A DNA stretch of 64,000 nt, taken from the NCBI GenBank assembly GCA_026391455.1, contig JAPLEH010000035.1, positions 186,001-250,000 on the forward strand, in the 5' to 3' direction. Origin of the DNA: Bacteroidota bacterium. Lineage in GTDB: Bacteria; Bacteroidota; Bacteroidia; Chitinophagales; Chitinophagaceae. Shown here piece by piece: positions 25,400 through 35,690 of this stretch (position 1 is the first letter of the stretch; each line of letters starts with the position of its first letter). The notes beneath the pieces were generated by a model that was not told where the DNA came from, ran no database searches, and saw only the letters and a program-made list of their open reading frames with translations. Made by a program: the position numbers and the translations under genes.

Positions 25400-26866
25400 A
25401 TGAAATGCAAAACTCTCTTTACGGGGTTCATGACATTGCTATGCCTTTCCTTATCTGCGCAGCAGGTAGTGGAAAAGGCAGACAGTTCGCTGGCACAGTT
25501 GTCGAAGCTTTCCACTAAGTATGTTCAGGCTATTTCTTCCAAAACAGATAAGTATTATCATGCCGTAACCGCGAAAACAGAAAAGACCCTGGAGCGGCTG
25601 GCCAAATGGGAGGCAAAAATCAAAACAATATTGGAGAAAGCAAGCCCGGAGACGGCGCAGCGCTTGTTTGCCAATGACCAACTTACATTCGCATCACTCT
25701 TGGAAAAATACAAGCAGGGCAAAGTGGCGGCGGATAATTACAGGGGGCCGTATAATGAATACCGGGATAAACTCACCACCACCATCAATTACCTGGAACA
25801 TAAAAAAGACCAGCTTAATCAGACAGTGCTGAAGCCTCTACAGGAGGCAAAAGATAAAACGGCCAAACTGAATGAACGGATGAAGCAAACAGATGCCTTA
25901 CAGCAATTCATAAAGGAACGCAAGAAGCAACTGATGGAGCATGCACTTCAATACCTCGGAAAATCTAAGTATCTGCAGAAAATAACGAAGGAGAATTGGT
26001 ATTACGTAGAAACCATTAAGAATTTAAAGCAGACCCTATCCGATCCGCGCAAGACAGAAGAGTTGGCCATGAAGCTACTGGAAAAAGTGCCTGGCTTTAC
26101 GGGTTTCCTTCAACGTAATTCCATGCTCGCATCCTTATTCCGCACGCCCGATGCCGGAGGTGGCGCAGCCTCGCTCGCAGGACTACAGACTCGCGCGCAG
26201 GTGAATAGCCTTATACAGAATCAGTTGGCAGCGGGTGGCCCGAATGCCCGGGAAACCTTTCAACAAAATCTGAGCGCGGCGCAAAGCCAGTTGAGTGAAC
26301 TGAAGAATAAGATAATCAAGGCGGGTGGTAGTTCATCAGAAGATGAGTCGCCGCAAGGGTTTAGGCCAAATAATCTGCGCACAAAATCCTTCCTCCAACG
26401 GATAGAAATCGGCACTACGCTACAGTCACAAAAAGGCAATAGCTATTGGCCCAATAGTACCGATATCGGATTGTCGCTTGGGTACAAACTCAATGATCGT
26501 TCCGTGATCGGAGTGGGAGGCGCATTCAAACTGGGCCTTGGCCGTGGTATAAATGCAATCAAATTCACCAGTGAAGGGGCGGGCATCCGCAGCTTTATTG
26601 ATTGGAAGATCAAAGGCAGCTTTTGGATCAGTGGAGGCTATGAGCAAAATTACCGTCCTCGCTTAACCGAGCAATTGGCTGCTTACCCTTTGACAGGAAA
26701 CTTGTCCGAAATGCAACAGTCTGGCCTTATCGGTTTCAGTAAAAAGATTTCATTAAAAACAAAATTCCTTAAACAAACCAGTGTGCGATTGTACTGGGAC
26801 TTTCTGAGTTATCAGCAGGTGCCTAAAACTCAGGCAATAGTTTTCCGATTAGGATATTGTTTTTAA
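25400..26866 (+). CDS. exported coiled-coil protein with C-terminal barrel-like domain, RHS-associated
   Basis: 488 residues. The signal peptide ends at LSAQ. Residues about 25-320 are almost entirely helical and lysine/glutamate/glutamine-rich (KTEKTLERLAKWEAKIKTIL; AAQSQLSELKNKIIKAGG), so a long coiled coil is likely. The last 150 residues (from RIEIGTTLQSQKGNSYWPNS) alternate as beta-strands and end in IVFRLGYCF, like an outer-membrane barrel or its last strands. It precedes the first RHS-type gene by 31 bp and is probably a membrane anchor or export partner for the RHS proteins. That role is inference from context. Confidence 0.7.
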   Translation: MKCKTLFTGFMTLLCLSLSAQQVVEKADSSLAQLSKLSTKYVQAISSKTDKYYHAVTAKTEKTLERLAKWEAKIKTILEKASPETAQRLFANDQLTFASLLEKYKQGKVAADNYRGPYNEYRDKLTTTINYLEHKKDQLNQTVLKPLQEAKDKTAKLNERMKQTDALQQFIKERKKQLMEHALQYLGKSKYLQKITKENWYYVETIKNLKQTLSDPRKTEELAMKLLEKVPGFTGFLQRNSMLASLFRTPDAGGGAASLAGLQTRAQVNSLIQNQLAAGGPNARETFQQNLSAAQSQLSELKNKIIKAGGSSSEDESPQGFRPNNLRTKSFLQRIEIGTTLQSQKGNSYWPNSTDIGLSLGYKLNDRSVIGVGGAFKLGLGRGINAIKFTSEGAGIRSFIDWKIKGSFWISGGYEQNYRPRLTEQLAAYPLTGNLSEMQQSGLIGFSKKISLKTKFLKQTSVRLYWDFLSYQQVPKTQAIVFRLGYCF

Positions 26867-26897
26867 CAGACTTTATATTCACGAAGTAAAATTAACT

Positions 26898-29800
26898 ATG
26901 ATGTTAAAGAAACTAATTTTTGTTTTCGTATTTTATTTCCCGTTCACAGGTTTTTGCCAAAGTAATAAACCTGCAGGTCCGGTAATTCAAACTCCTAATA
27001 CAAATTCTATCGGATTGTACGGTGAGGTGCCTGTTACATATTTTACAGGACTACCATCTGTTAATATCCCGGTTTATACTATTCAGGAAAGAGGTTTGAA
27101 TTTTCCTATCAGCCTCAGTTATCATGCACAGGGCTTTCGACCTGAAGCCCACCCCTCATGGGTCGGTTCAAACTGGGCGCTTAATTTTGGTGGAGTTATA
27201 ACCCGAAAGATGAATAAATTTCCTGATGAATGGAATAGTCCTGATTACAACATTTTCGGATATTATTATACCTATAACAGATTAAATACCTTTAATTGGA
27301 GCTCAACTGACACATTACTTGACCTGAGCACAAGTAACCCGAATTACAATCAGGATCTTGATCGTTTGGATAGAGAACCTGATGAATTTACTTTCAATTT
27401 TCTTGGATATTCGGGGAAGTTTTTCCTGGATCATTTGGGTAATTGGCGGGTACAATGTAATAAGAATATAAAAGTCATTTTCAATCCGACCGATATAGTG
27501 CATCCCTTTTTTAATAGCAGTATGCCGGGTTCTTCAAACTTCCCATATTTCCGGCCGAAAGTATTTTCAAAGTTTACATTGGTCGATGATCAGGGTATAC
27601 AATATGTTTTTGGAGATAATGGTTCTAATGATGGTATTGAGTATTCTTCCAGTATTACACCTCCAGGGTTTAATTACAGGGTTTGGATGATTGCTTCAAG
27701 TTGGAATCTTGTTGAAATAAAATGGCCGGATAATACCGGATCGCTGAGTATAAATTATGAGAGAGGGCCGTTTCAAAGCAGCTTTCAGTATTTTGAAAGT
27801 AAGAACGGATTTTATGTAAAGCAATGTGATCAGCCAAAGTCTTTTGAATCTAAAGGAATATCAGGTAATATCACATGGCCTGTGTATGCGAAGTCAATTT
27901 CAACATCCAGCGGTGTTGTTGTAGATTTTAAGTTTTCTAAAAGCAATGAACTTAGCTACCCTACCAGTACTTATTTTGAAGTTTTCAGGGATGAATTGGG
28001 GCGTCTGCCTTCACAACAAAGTCCGCAACAAGGGATACCCCTTGAGTATTTTAATTTCATGCAATCTGCTGGTTCAGTACCTTATTATTCTGCTAATGGT
28101 ATTTATGCTGATGGAGTAATCAGCAGTAACAAATTTGTTTGGTTTAAGCTGGACAGTCTCACAATTTCGAATTGGGATTACAGTAATAATATGGCAAAAA
28201 CCGCCTTTAAACGTGTTGTATTGAGCTATAAGGAATCGCCCTATGAAAGGCTTAAATTACTGTCAGTTAAATTCAAAGGAAGTGCCCCGGGAAACGAATC
28301 GCAAGATTATGGACTGACTTACAATGATTATGGCAGTGCAGCTCCGGGGTACGTCACTGATTTAACAGATCATTGGGGCTTTGCAAACAACCGGCTTTTG
28401 AAAAGAGAGCCAACTTACGGTGGGTATGATTGGTATGGTGGTAATATGTTACTGAATAGAGAACCTAGCTTGATAGCTACAAAAATTGATATACTTACAT
28501 CTATTACTTATCCAACAGGTGGCACATCATCATTTGAATATGAAGGGAATGAGTATGGTAAATATCTGATGCCCAGTACAAGAGCATATGCGCCGGGCGG
28601 GTATGGAAAAGCCGGAGGATTGCGGTTAAAAAAATTGACTAATAGCGATGGCTTTGGAAATACAGATGTAAGGGATTTTTTTTATGTCTATGGATATACT
28701 CCTTCTGCTGATATAAACACTCTTACATCAAGCGGGATTTTAGACGGAAAACCTGCTTCAAATCACTATAATTATTCAGTTACAACATCTTCAGGACAGT
28801 ATCTTACAATGTATACCTCAAATGGGATTGCACCTCTTAGTGGTAATTCAGGAGCGCTATGCGGATATAGTGAGGTGGTTGAGAAATACAAAGATGGTTC
28901 ATATAAAATCTTTAAGTATACAAATCACGATAATGGGTTTACCGATCATGACCCAATTACTAATATAACACCTCCGGAGATGGGCATACCTTACAGGAGT
29001 CGTGCATTTGAAAGGGGTGAGCCGCTGGGTGAAGAATGGTATAATGCATCTGGACAACTTGTTAAGAAAACCGATTATACATATACAAGAATAGGGGCCG
29101 GAGCTGATTCAAATTTTGTCCGTAGTCTGAGGAAGGCTTTTGGGGGGTACTGTACAACAGCTACTCTATTAAATCCCTATATTGGTTCCCTGGCTGCGGG
29201 GTTTCAGCTACCGAATATGCCCGGATTTATTATACTTCCATCATCGTATATTCCGAACTATACAACAGGTACTGCCTTCGGATATTATACCTATAAATTT
29301 CTGAATTATAAAATCACTGTTAAAACTTATGGTACTGGCGTAGCATCCGGGCAATTTGTGCAAACAGAAAAGATTTTATCGTATGATGCTGTGGGTAATC
29401 TGATTGAATCGTCAGACAATGATAGTAAAGGCAATACGATTGTTAACAAAATCAAATATCCGTATCATTTTGCAGGTCAAACGGTTTATGATGAAATGGG
29501 GGCAAGAAACATGATTGGTGTGCCGGTGGAAACTGAGACAATTCTGGCTGGGGTAACAATCGGAAAGGATAAGACTAATTATGACTTTTTTAATTCTAAT
29601 GTGTTAATTAAGCCGAAGACAGTTACCCGGCAAAATGGTAGTAGCACCCCTTACACTATTATTCAGTTTAACAGGTATGATGAAAAAGGTAACATTTTAG
29701 AATTCGAGAATAATGACGGAATAAAGAATTCATTCTTATGGAGCTATTTCAAAACAAGACCTGTAGCAAAAATTGCTGGTGCTGAATATTCTACAGTGGA

Positions 29801-30569
29801 ACCTTTAGTAAGTCAACAGGTTCTTACTTATCCCTCTGGTGGTGATGCGCAATTGTTAGGTGCTGTTGATCAGGTACGCACGCAATTAGGTAACGCATTT
29901 GTAGGAACTTATTTGTATGACAGTAAGTCGGATTGGGGAATGAAGCAGTCTAAAGATCAAAATGGAGTCAGCACATTTTATGAATACGATCTCATGGGCC
30001 GCCTTATAAGGGTAAGAGACAACGATAATCGCATCATTAGCCAAAACGAGTATAAATATAAAGATATCATCACTTATCCATACCGGAATATTCAGAAATC
30101 GCAAATAGTTTATGGGACAAACTGCCCTTACGGTTATGAAAACCGAATTTGGTATAATGTTCCTGCAGATAAGTATGGTTCTTTTATAAGCCAGGCCGAC
30201 GCCGACCAGAAAGCACAGCACGAAATTGATGTTAATGGCATTGTATATGCTAACGCTAATGCACCATGTATGCCCATTTGGTCATATAATGCATGTTGCA
30301 GCTACAGTTGTGTGTATTCCAATTTTTCGCTTGATGCGGGAGTGGCTAGTTTTTCTTTAGTTATAACCAGGACAAGTCCTGGCGGAGGTTCCGGAATCAA
30401 AATCGGAACATTAACTGGCCCCCTGTTTTTGCCATCTGTCAATAAGAATTTCAGTTACAACTCAGGTGGGGTAACAGGTATGATCACTATAACTCAATCC
30501 GGAGACGTATTACTTTCAGGAAGTATTGGCGCAAACCCAGTACAGATTACCGGTACATATACACCTTAA
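26898..30569 (+). CDS. large exported RHS/YD-repeat-type protein without RHS core
   Basis: 1223 residues. The signal peptide ends at TGFCQ. The N-terminal part has the TGLPSVNIPVYTIQERGL and LSYHAQGFRPEAHPSWVGSN motifs typical of Bacteroidota RHS-family starts. YD-like repeats run through the rest, for example YDAVGNLIESSDNDSKGN, YDEKGNILEFENNDG and YEYDLMGRLIRVRDND. A segment with SQADADQKAQHEIDVNG and YANANAPC resembles DUF5977, and a beta-rich tail ends at GTYTP. The canonical RHS core is absent. It could be a shell or surface partner for the RHS toxin two genes downstream. Composition is visibly A+T-rich. Confidence 0.8.
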   Translation: MMLKKLIFVFVFYFPFTGFCQSNKPAGPVIQTPNTNSIGLYGEVPVTYFTGLPSVNIPVYTIQERGLNFPISLSYHAQGFRPEAHPSWVGSNWALNFGGVITRKMNKFPDEWNSPDYNIFGYYYTYNRLNTFNWSSTDTLLDLSTSNPNYNQDLDRLDREPDEFTFNFLGYSGKFFLDHLGNWRVQCNKNIKVIFNPTDIVHPFFNSSMPGSSNFPYFRPKVFSKFTLVDDQGIQYVFGDNGSNDGIEYSSSITPPGFNYRVWMIASSWNLVEIKWPDNTGSLSINYERGPFQSSFQYFESKNGFYVKQCDQPKSFESKGISGNITWPVYAKSISTSSGVVVDFKFSKSNELSYPTSTYFEVFRDELGRLPSQQSPQQGIPLEYFNFMQSAGSVPYYSANGIYADGVISSNKFVWFKLDSLTISNWDYSNNMAKTAFKRVVLSYKESPYERLKLLSVKFKGSAPGNESQDYGLTYNDYGSAAPGYVTDLTDHWGFANNRLLKREPTYGGYDWYGGNMLLNREPSLIATKIDILTSITYPTGGTSSFEYEGNEYGKYLMPSTRAYAPGGYGKAGGLRLKKLTNSDGFGNTDVRDFFYVYGYTPSADINTLTSSGILDGKPASNHYNYSVTTSSGQYLTMYTSNGIAPLSGNSGALCGYSEVVEKYKDGSYKIFKYTNHDNGFTDHDPITNITPPEMGIPYRSRAFERGEPLGEEWYNASGQLVKKTDYTYTRIGAGADSNFVRSLRKAFGGYCTTATLLNPYIGSLAAGFQLPNMPGFIILPSSYIPNYTTGTAFGYYTYKFLNYKITVKTYGTGVASGQFVQTEKILSYDAVGNLIESSDNDSKGNTIVNKIKYPYHFAGQTVYDEMGARNMIGVPVETETILAGVTIGKDKTNYDFFNSNVLIKPKTVTRQNGSSTPYTIIQFNRYDEKGNILEFENNDGIKNSFLWSYFKTRPVAKIAGAEYSTVEPLVSQQVLTYPSGGDAQLLGAVDQVRTQLGNAFVGTYLYDSKSDWGMKQSKDQNGVSTFYEYDLMGRLIRVRDNDNRIISQNEYKYKDIITYPYRNIQKSQIVYGTNCPYGYENRIWYNVPADKYGSFISQADADQKAQHEIDVNGIVYANANAPCMPIWSYNACCSYSCVYSNFSLDAGVASFSLVITRTSPGGGSGIKIGTLTGPLFLPSVNKNFSYNSGGVTGMITITQSGDVLLSGSIGANPVQITGTYTP

Positions 30570-30580
30570 AACAATATAAC

Positions 30581-31054
30581 ATGCATAGATTGTTATTAGT
30601 GAAAAAAATGATTATAAGAAATGAATTTCTGCTACGGGCTGCGATGGTCGTTATGATTATAACATTCGCTTCAGTAGATGGAATGTCTGCAGTCATGCAG
30701 GAAAACAGAAATCTTAATGAACCAACTGATACGAGCCGTTTTATACCAAATCAATTTGAAGGTTGGAGTTTAGTCGGTTCTTATTTCAAAATTGAAGGGG
30801 ATAGTATAACGGCAGAATTGACAGTTCTTCGCAATCTACCCGGAGGAATGAGTTGGGGAACAGTAACATTTTTGGGCGTTATGGATGTATTATATACGCC
30901 GGGTTATGAACAAATTGTAACATTTAATGAACCCAATAGGATTTGGCAGGCGATTATCAAAAGTGACGGCAAGTGTTTTATCCAACTTATTTCTGGGCCT
31001 TTCCCAACTGGAAATATATTCACACTTCCGGTAAAATTAATATTCAAAAAATAA
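30581..31054 (+). CDS. small exported beta-sandwich-like protein in RHS operon
   Basis: 157 residues from 30581; an ATG at 30608 is an equal candidate. The hydrophobic leader (LRAAMVVMIITFASVDGMSA) is a signal peptide. The rest is beta-rich, with FEGWSLVGSYFKIEGDSITA and a closing FIQLISGPFPTGNIFTLPVK. The end pattern (bulky strand, then a dGk-type turn, then strands) resembles the last 100 residues of the preceding RHS-like protein. It lies between two RHS-type genes with gaps of 11 and 10 bp. Function unknown; an adhesive or tail-fibre-like domain is possible. Confidence 0.6.
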   Translation: MHRLLLVKKMIIRNEFLLRAAMVVMIITFASVDGMSAVMQENRNLNEPTDTSRFIPNQFEGWSLVGSYFKIEGDSITAELTVLRNLPGGMSWGTVTFLGVMDVLYTPGYEQIVTFNEPNRIWQAIIKSDGKCFIQLISGPFPTGNIFTLPVKLIFKK

Positions 31055-31064
31055 TCGAATAAAG

Positions 31065-34000
31065 ATGAATCGAATTATATCAACCCAGTATTCAAGAAAG
31101 CTGATAGTGTTCAGTATGTTTTTGATGGTGTCGGCATTTACTCATGCCCAACCTGTTACACCACCAGCTGAGTATCCTGGACTTGTTACAGTAAGCTACG
31201 TCAGGAGTTGGTCATTAAAGTCACCAGTTACCAACCCTTTAAGTGTAAGCATAATGCCTGTCAGAGATGCAATGCAATCAACGACGTATATCGATGGGTT
31301 AGGGCGGCCACTGCAAACTGTCATCAAACAGGGATCCCTGGAAACAAAGACGGGCATCTCTGCTGACCTTGTATCACCAGTGGTTTTAGATAACATGGGC
31401 AAGGAGTCTTTAAAATACCTGCCTTTTTCAGCAAATACTACTAGCGGCAATAGCTCACTTAGTGACGGTAACTTCAAACTTAATCCTTTTCAACAGCAGG
31501 TTAGTTTTTACAACACCCAGCTCAATGGTCAGGTTGGTGAAACAAATGTAGGTGCTTCACAACTTAACTGGGCTTACAGTAAAACCAATTTTGAAGCTTC
31601 ACCATTAAACCGCGTCAACGAGTCATTTGCTCCCGGGGTTAGTTGGGTGGGTTCCGAAGCTTATCCAGAGGCATATAACAGACATCCTGTCACGAATAAA
31701 CATCTCAGCAATACTGATCTTGATCTTGTGAAGATCTGGGATGTTACAAATATTCCGGGAGATTTTGGAAATTATGCTGTTGCGGTTTCAAGCAACGGAG
31801 GCAACTATCCAGCAGGTAAATTATTTAAGCTAATCACTGCTAATGAACATGGCGTTCAAACAATTGAGCTTAAAGATCTTTCCGGAAACGTAATACTTAA
31901 AAAAACGCAGTTTTCTACTAACACTGCCGGTACAGCGGATAATGGTTCTGGTATTGGGTATACAAACTGGCTCTGCACTTATTATTTATATGATAATATG
32001 GGGAACCTACGGTGTGTGATTCAACCGGAAGGAGTAAAAACGCTTGTTAGTAACGGATGGGTATTAACTACTGAAATACTTAACGAGCAGTGCTTTCGTT
32101 ATGAGTATGATGAAAGAAACCGGATGATTATGAAAAAAGTACCGGGTGCCGGCGAGGTATATATGGTTTATGATAATAAGGACAGATTGATAATGACGCA
32201 GGATGCCAATATGAGGGTTCAGGATAAATGGTTGGTTACAAAATATGATTTTATGAATCGTCCGTCGGAAACAGGTCTTTGGAATAATGATGGGTCTTCG
32301 TTTTCTCAACATCAGCAGAATGCGGGTAGCAGTCCCCTTATATATCCAAATACTACTATTGGTTATGAAATGCTGACAAGGACAAAATATGATAATTATT
32401 CCGGAATACCGGCAGGAATGTCGTTTAATACAACATGGAATACGTACCTGCTTGCAACTGATCTGACGCAGTGGCCTTATCCGCAAATGCCGGAACCCAG
32501 CTATGCAGTGAAGGGATTGGTAACATGGACCCAGACAAAGATTCTTGGCACTACTACATTTATCAACACAGTAACATATTATGACAGTAAAGGTAAGCCA
32601 ATACAGGTTCAAAGCACCAATATGAATGGCGGGACAGATGTTTTAACAACTGAATACAGTTGGGCTGGTCAGCCACTGGTAATGGTACATCAACAGCAGA
32701 TCAGTAACGCTAACCCGCAGGAGCATATTCTAGTAACAAAGAACCAATATGATGACTTGGGCCGATTGCTGAGCATTAAAAAGGCCATTTACAGTACGAT
32801 AGGCGGGATAGCTATAAATAAGCCGGAACAACAAATCGTAAAGCACGAATATGATAAAATAGGACAATTAAAGAAAAAGGTGTTGGCCCCTGTTTATAAC
32901 GGTAATAACGGTCTTGAGACACTCAATTATGATTATAACATCCGTGGTTGGCTATTGGGAATGAATCGGGATTACGTACGTGATGCCGCTCCTGCATCTG
33001 GTGAAGGTGGGATGTATTTTGGCTTTGACCTTGGATATGATAAAACTAATAATAACCTGATTGGAGGACAACTATACATTTCTCCGCAATTCAATGGCAA
33101 TATTGAAGGGATGGTTTGGAAAAGCAAGGGAAATGGAGAAAAGCGAAAATACGATTTTACCTATGACGCTGCCAATCGACTTATGGTAGCAGCATTTAAC
33201 CAATATACTGCTGGTTCCTTTAATCAAACAGCCGGAGTTAATTTTACCTTTCGCGTTGGGTCAGGTCCCTTACCACAAAATGCATATGATTATAACGGGA
33301 ATATTAAGCGGTTGCAGATAATTGGATTGAAGCTCACTGGAAGTATGCAGCTTGATATTACTCGCTATACTTATTACTCAGGTAGTAACCGGCTCAAGAG
33401 TGTGACAGATTTCGCTAACGATCCCCAAACCGTGATGGGGGATTTCCGAACGGCAACTACACATCCTCAGGCAGCTGCGAAAGCTACTTTGATGACTTTA
33501 AGCCCACAACCATCCTTTGATGCCATTACGGATTATACTTATGATGCAAATGGCAATATGGTCATGGATAATAATAAAGGCATCAGCAGCATTACATATA
33601 ACCATCTTAACCTTCCTTCTGTAATTACAGTATTGGGTAAAGGCACAATTATCTATAACTACGATGCCGGAGGAAATAAAATTCAGAAGCAAACAGTGGA
33701 GAACAATGCTTCGGTGGTTTTCAATGGTGTAAGCTATACCGGTGTTACAATTACAAGTACAACAAAATATACACTTGGTAGTGTATATGAAACGAAAGAA
33801 TATAATCAGCCTGCTTTACAGGCAGGTTTAGGCTATGAGAATAAATTACAGTTTATCGGCCATGAAGAAGGGCGCATCCGTTATTTGCCTCCTGTTGGTA
33901 GTAGTCCCGGAACATTTATTTATGATTATATGCTGAAAGACCACCTGGGTAATGTGAGGATGGTTCTAACCGAAGAGCAGAAGCTGGATGTTTATCAGGC

Positions 34001-35690
34001 GACAATTGAAGATGGCAACCGTGCTACTGAGAACCAGTTGTTTTCTCAGATCCCGCAAACGGAGAGCCCCAAACCATCCGGGTTTGATAACATAAGTGGC
34101 AACTCTAAAGTGGTTAAACTCTTTAATGCCAGCGGGGCTGATAAACGTACCGGGCCGGGGGTGGTGTTGAAAGTTATGTCGGGTGATAAGTTTAAAGCAT
34201 TGGTAACCGGCTGGTACCAGCCTGGTGCCACCAATAACGAAACATTACCCAATGCCACCAGTATATTACAGAGTCTGATAAGTGTTTTTACTGGTAGCGT
34301 CCCTGCTGGTACAACACATACCGGCACCGCAATACTCAACAGTGGTGTTACCAATACCCCTATAAACAGCTTTTTGACCTATCAGAATGGTCTGTATAAT
34401 AACAACCGGCCCAAAGCGTTCTTAAATTGGGTAATTTTGGACGAAGAACAACTTAAATTAGTGGATGGGAATTACGGAGTAGTGCAGATTCCCGAAATAA
34501 CCGGCACTATGGAAAAACAAGTAATGCAGGCCAATAATGGTGCAGATATTGAAGTAAAAAAGAACGGGTATCTTTATGTCTATGTAAGTAATGAAAGTCA
34601 GGGAAATGTATATTTTGATGATTTAAGGGTGGAACATACGAGAGGAGCGATTTTGGAAGAGACGCATTATTATCCGTTCGGTCTTGTAATGAGTGGCATA
34701 AGCTCAAAAGCACTAAACGGTGTTGCAGAAAATAAACTTAAGTATAACGGTAAGGAGGAACAAAGAAAAGAGTTCAGTGATGGTAGTGGATTAGAATGGC
34801 TGGACTTCGGTTTTAGAATGTATGACGCTCAGGTAGGTCGTTGGTTCAATAGTGACCCATTAAGCGAACTTTCACCTGGCTGGACTCCATATAGATATTG
34901 TTTTAATAACCCAATCAGATTCATAGACCCAAAAGGGCTTTGGGAGTTTGGGACTGTTGATGGGAAAGATGGGACAAAGATACTTCAGCTTAAAAAGTCA
35001 AATGATAAAGATAATCTGGAGTCTTTTAAAAAGGAAAGTGGCTTATCAGAAGGCCAGATTAAGCGAAAACTTTTTGGTGGAGGTAAAAGCGGGGAAACTG
35101 CAATGAAAGCATTCTTTAACAGCGATAGATCTTCAATAAATGTTTCTGAGTTTAGCGGAAGTACAGGAAAAATGTTACAAGGCATGGAGAAGGCGCTAAA
35201 TGAAGGAAATGCTCAATTAGCAAAATCAAAATCTAACGACCAAAGTGATGCTATAAATAACTGCTGGAATTCAACAGATAACCTAACAACTGATGGCCGA
35301 GTTGATTCCAAACCATTAGAAAAGCTTAGCACACCGGAGAGCTTTTCTACTTCAATGCTTTTAGGAGCAAATTTTGATAAAGCATTAATAATAAGGTATA
35401 CTAATACTTCAAATCCGGAAACAGGTGATGCTATAAGGTATAGTAATGACGGGGGTGAAGCGACAACACACGCAGCCATTTTTCTACTAAAAAACTCCAC
35501 AGGGACTCAGGTGTTTACAAAAAATGGCTACGCAAATAGTAGTCCATTTCAAATTATGTATGAGAAAGATATGTTGAATCAAAATCCAGACTATGGCTCA
35601 GCTGTGGGTATAAAAAACTATACAGTAACAGATGCAAATACTAAACAGCCTGTTACCAAAACAGACACTTCACCTTATTACAGAAATTAA
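31065..35690 (+). CDS. RHS polymorphic toxin with C-terminal cysteine-hydrolase-like domain
   Basis: 1541 residues. The signal peptide ends at FTHAQ. The DUF6443-like start contains STTYIDGLGRPLQTVIKQGS. YD repeats follow through the middle. The RHS-associated core has GAILEETHYYPFGLVMSGIS, LKYNGKEEQRKEF and WFNSDPLSE, and ends at IDPKGL (1287-1292). The variable tip (about 1293-1541) carries NNCWNS (Cys1400), GDAIRYSNDGGEATTHAAIF (His1469) and KNGY. That Cys/GD/His order resembles NlpC/P60 or other papain-like hydrolases, so the tip may cut peptidoglycan or an amide bond. The activity is inferred from motifs. The presumed immunity gene starts on its stop codon. Confidence 0.82.
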   Translation: MNRIISTQYSRKLIVFSMFLMVSAFTHAQPVTPPAEYPGLVTVSYVRSWSLKSPVTNPLSVSIMPVRDAMQSTTYIDGLGRPLQTVIKQGSLETKTGISADLVSPVVLDNMGKESLKYLPFSANTTSGNSSLSDGNFKLNPFQQQVSFYNTQLNGQVGETNVGASQLNWAYSKTNFEASPLNRVNESFAPGVSWVGSEAYPEAYNRHPVTNKHLSNTDLDLVKIWDVTNIPGDFGNYAVAVSSNGGNYPAGKLFKLITANEHGVQTIELKDLSGNVILKKTQFSTNTAGTADNGSGIGYTNWLCTYYLYDNMGNLRCVIQPEGVKTLVSNGWVLTTEILNEQCFRYEYDERNRMIMKKVPGAGEVYMVYDNKDRLIMTQDANMRVQDKWLVTKYDFMNRPSETGLWNNDGSSFSQHQQNAGSSPLIYPNTTIGYEMLTRTKYDNYSGIPAGMSFNTTWNTYLLATDLTQWPYPQMPEPSYAVKGLVTWTQTKILGTTTFINTVTYYDSKGKPIQVQSTNMNGGTDVLTTEYSWAGQPLVMVHQQQISNANPQEHILVTKNQYDDLGRLLSIKKAIYSTIGGIAINKPEQQIVKHEYDKIGQLKKKVLAPVYNGNNGLETLNYDYNIRGWLLGMNRDYVRDAAPASGEGGMYFGFDLGYDKTNNNLIGGQLYISPQFNGNIEGMVWKSKGNGEKRKYDFTYDAANRLMVAAFNQYTAGSFNQTAGVNFTFRVGSGPLPQNAYDYNGNIKRLQIIGLKLTGSMQLDITRYTYYSGSNRLKSVTDFANDPQTVMGDFRTATTHPQAAAKATLMTLSPQPSFDAITDYTYDANGNMVMDNNKGISSITYNHLNLPSVITVLGKGTIIYNYDAGGNKIQKQTVENNASVVFNGVSYTGVTITSTTKYTLGSVYETKEYNQPALQAGLGYENKLQFIGHEEGRIRYLPPVGSSPGTFIYDYMLKDHLGNVRMVLTEEQKLDVYQATIEDGNRATENQLFSQIPQTESPKPSGFDNISGNSKVVKLFNASGADKRTGPGVVLKVMSGDKFKALVTGWYQPGATNNETLPNATSILQSLISVFTGSVPAGTTHTGTAILNSGVTNTPINSFLTYQNGLYNNNRPKAFLNWVILDEEQLKLVDGNYGVVQIPEITGTMEKQVMQANNGADIEVKKNGYLYVYVSNESQGNVYFDDLRVEHTRGAILEETHYYPFGLVMSGISSKALNGVAENKLKYNGKEEQRKEFSDGSGLEWLDFGFRMYDAQVGRWFNSDPLSELSPGWTPYRYCFNNPIRFIDPKGLWEFGTVDGKDGTKILQLKKSNDKDNLESFKKESGLSEGQIKRKLFGGGKSGETAMKAFFNSDRSSINVSEFSGSTGKMLQGMEKALNEGNAQLAKSKSNDQSDAINNCWNSTDNLTTDGRVDSKPLEKLSTPESFSTSMLLGANFDKALIIRYTNTSNPETGDAIRYSNDGGEATTHAAIFLLKNSTGTQVFTKNGYANSSPFQIMYEKDMLNQNPDYGSAVGIKNYTVTDANTKQPVTKTDTSPYYRN

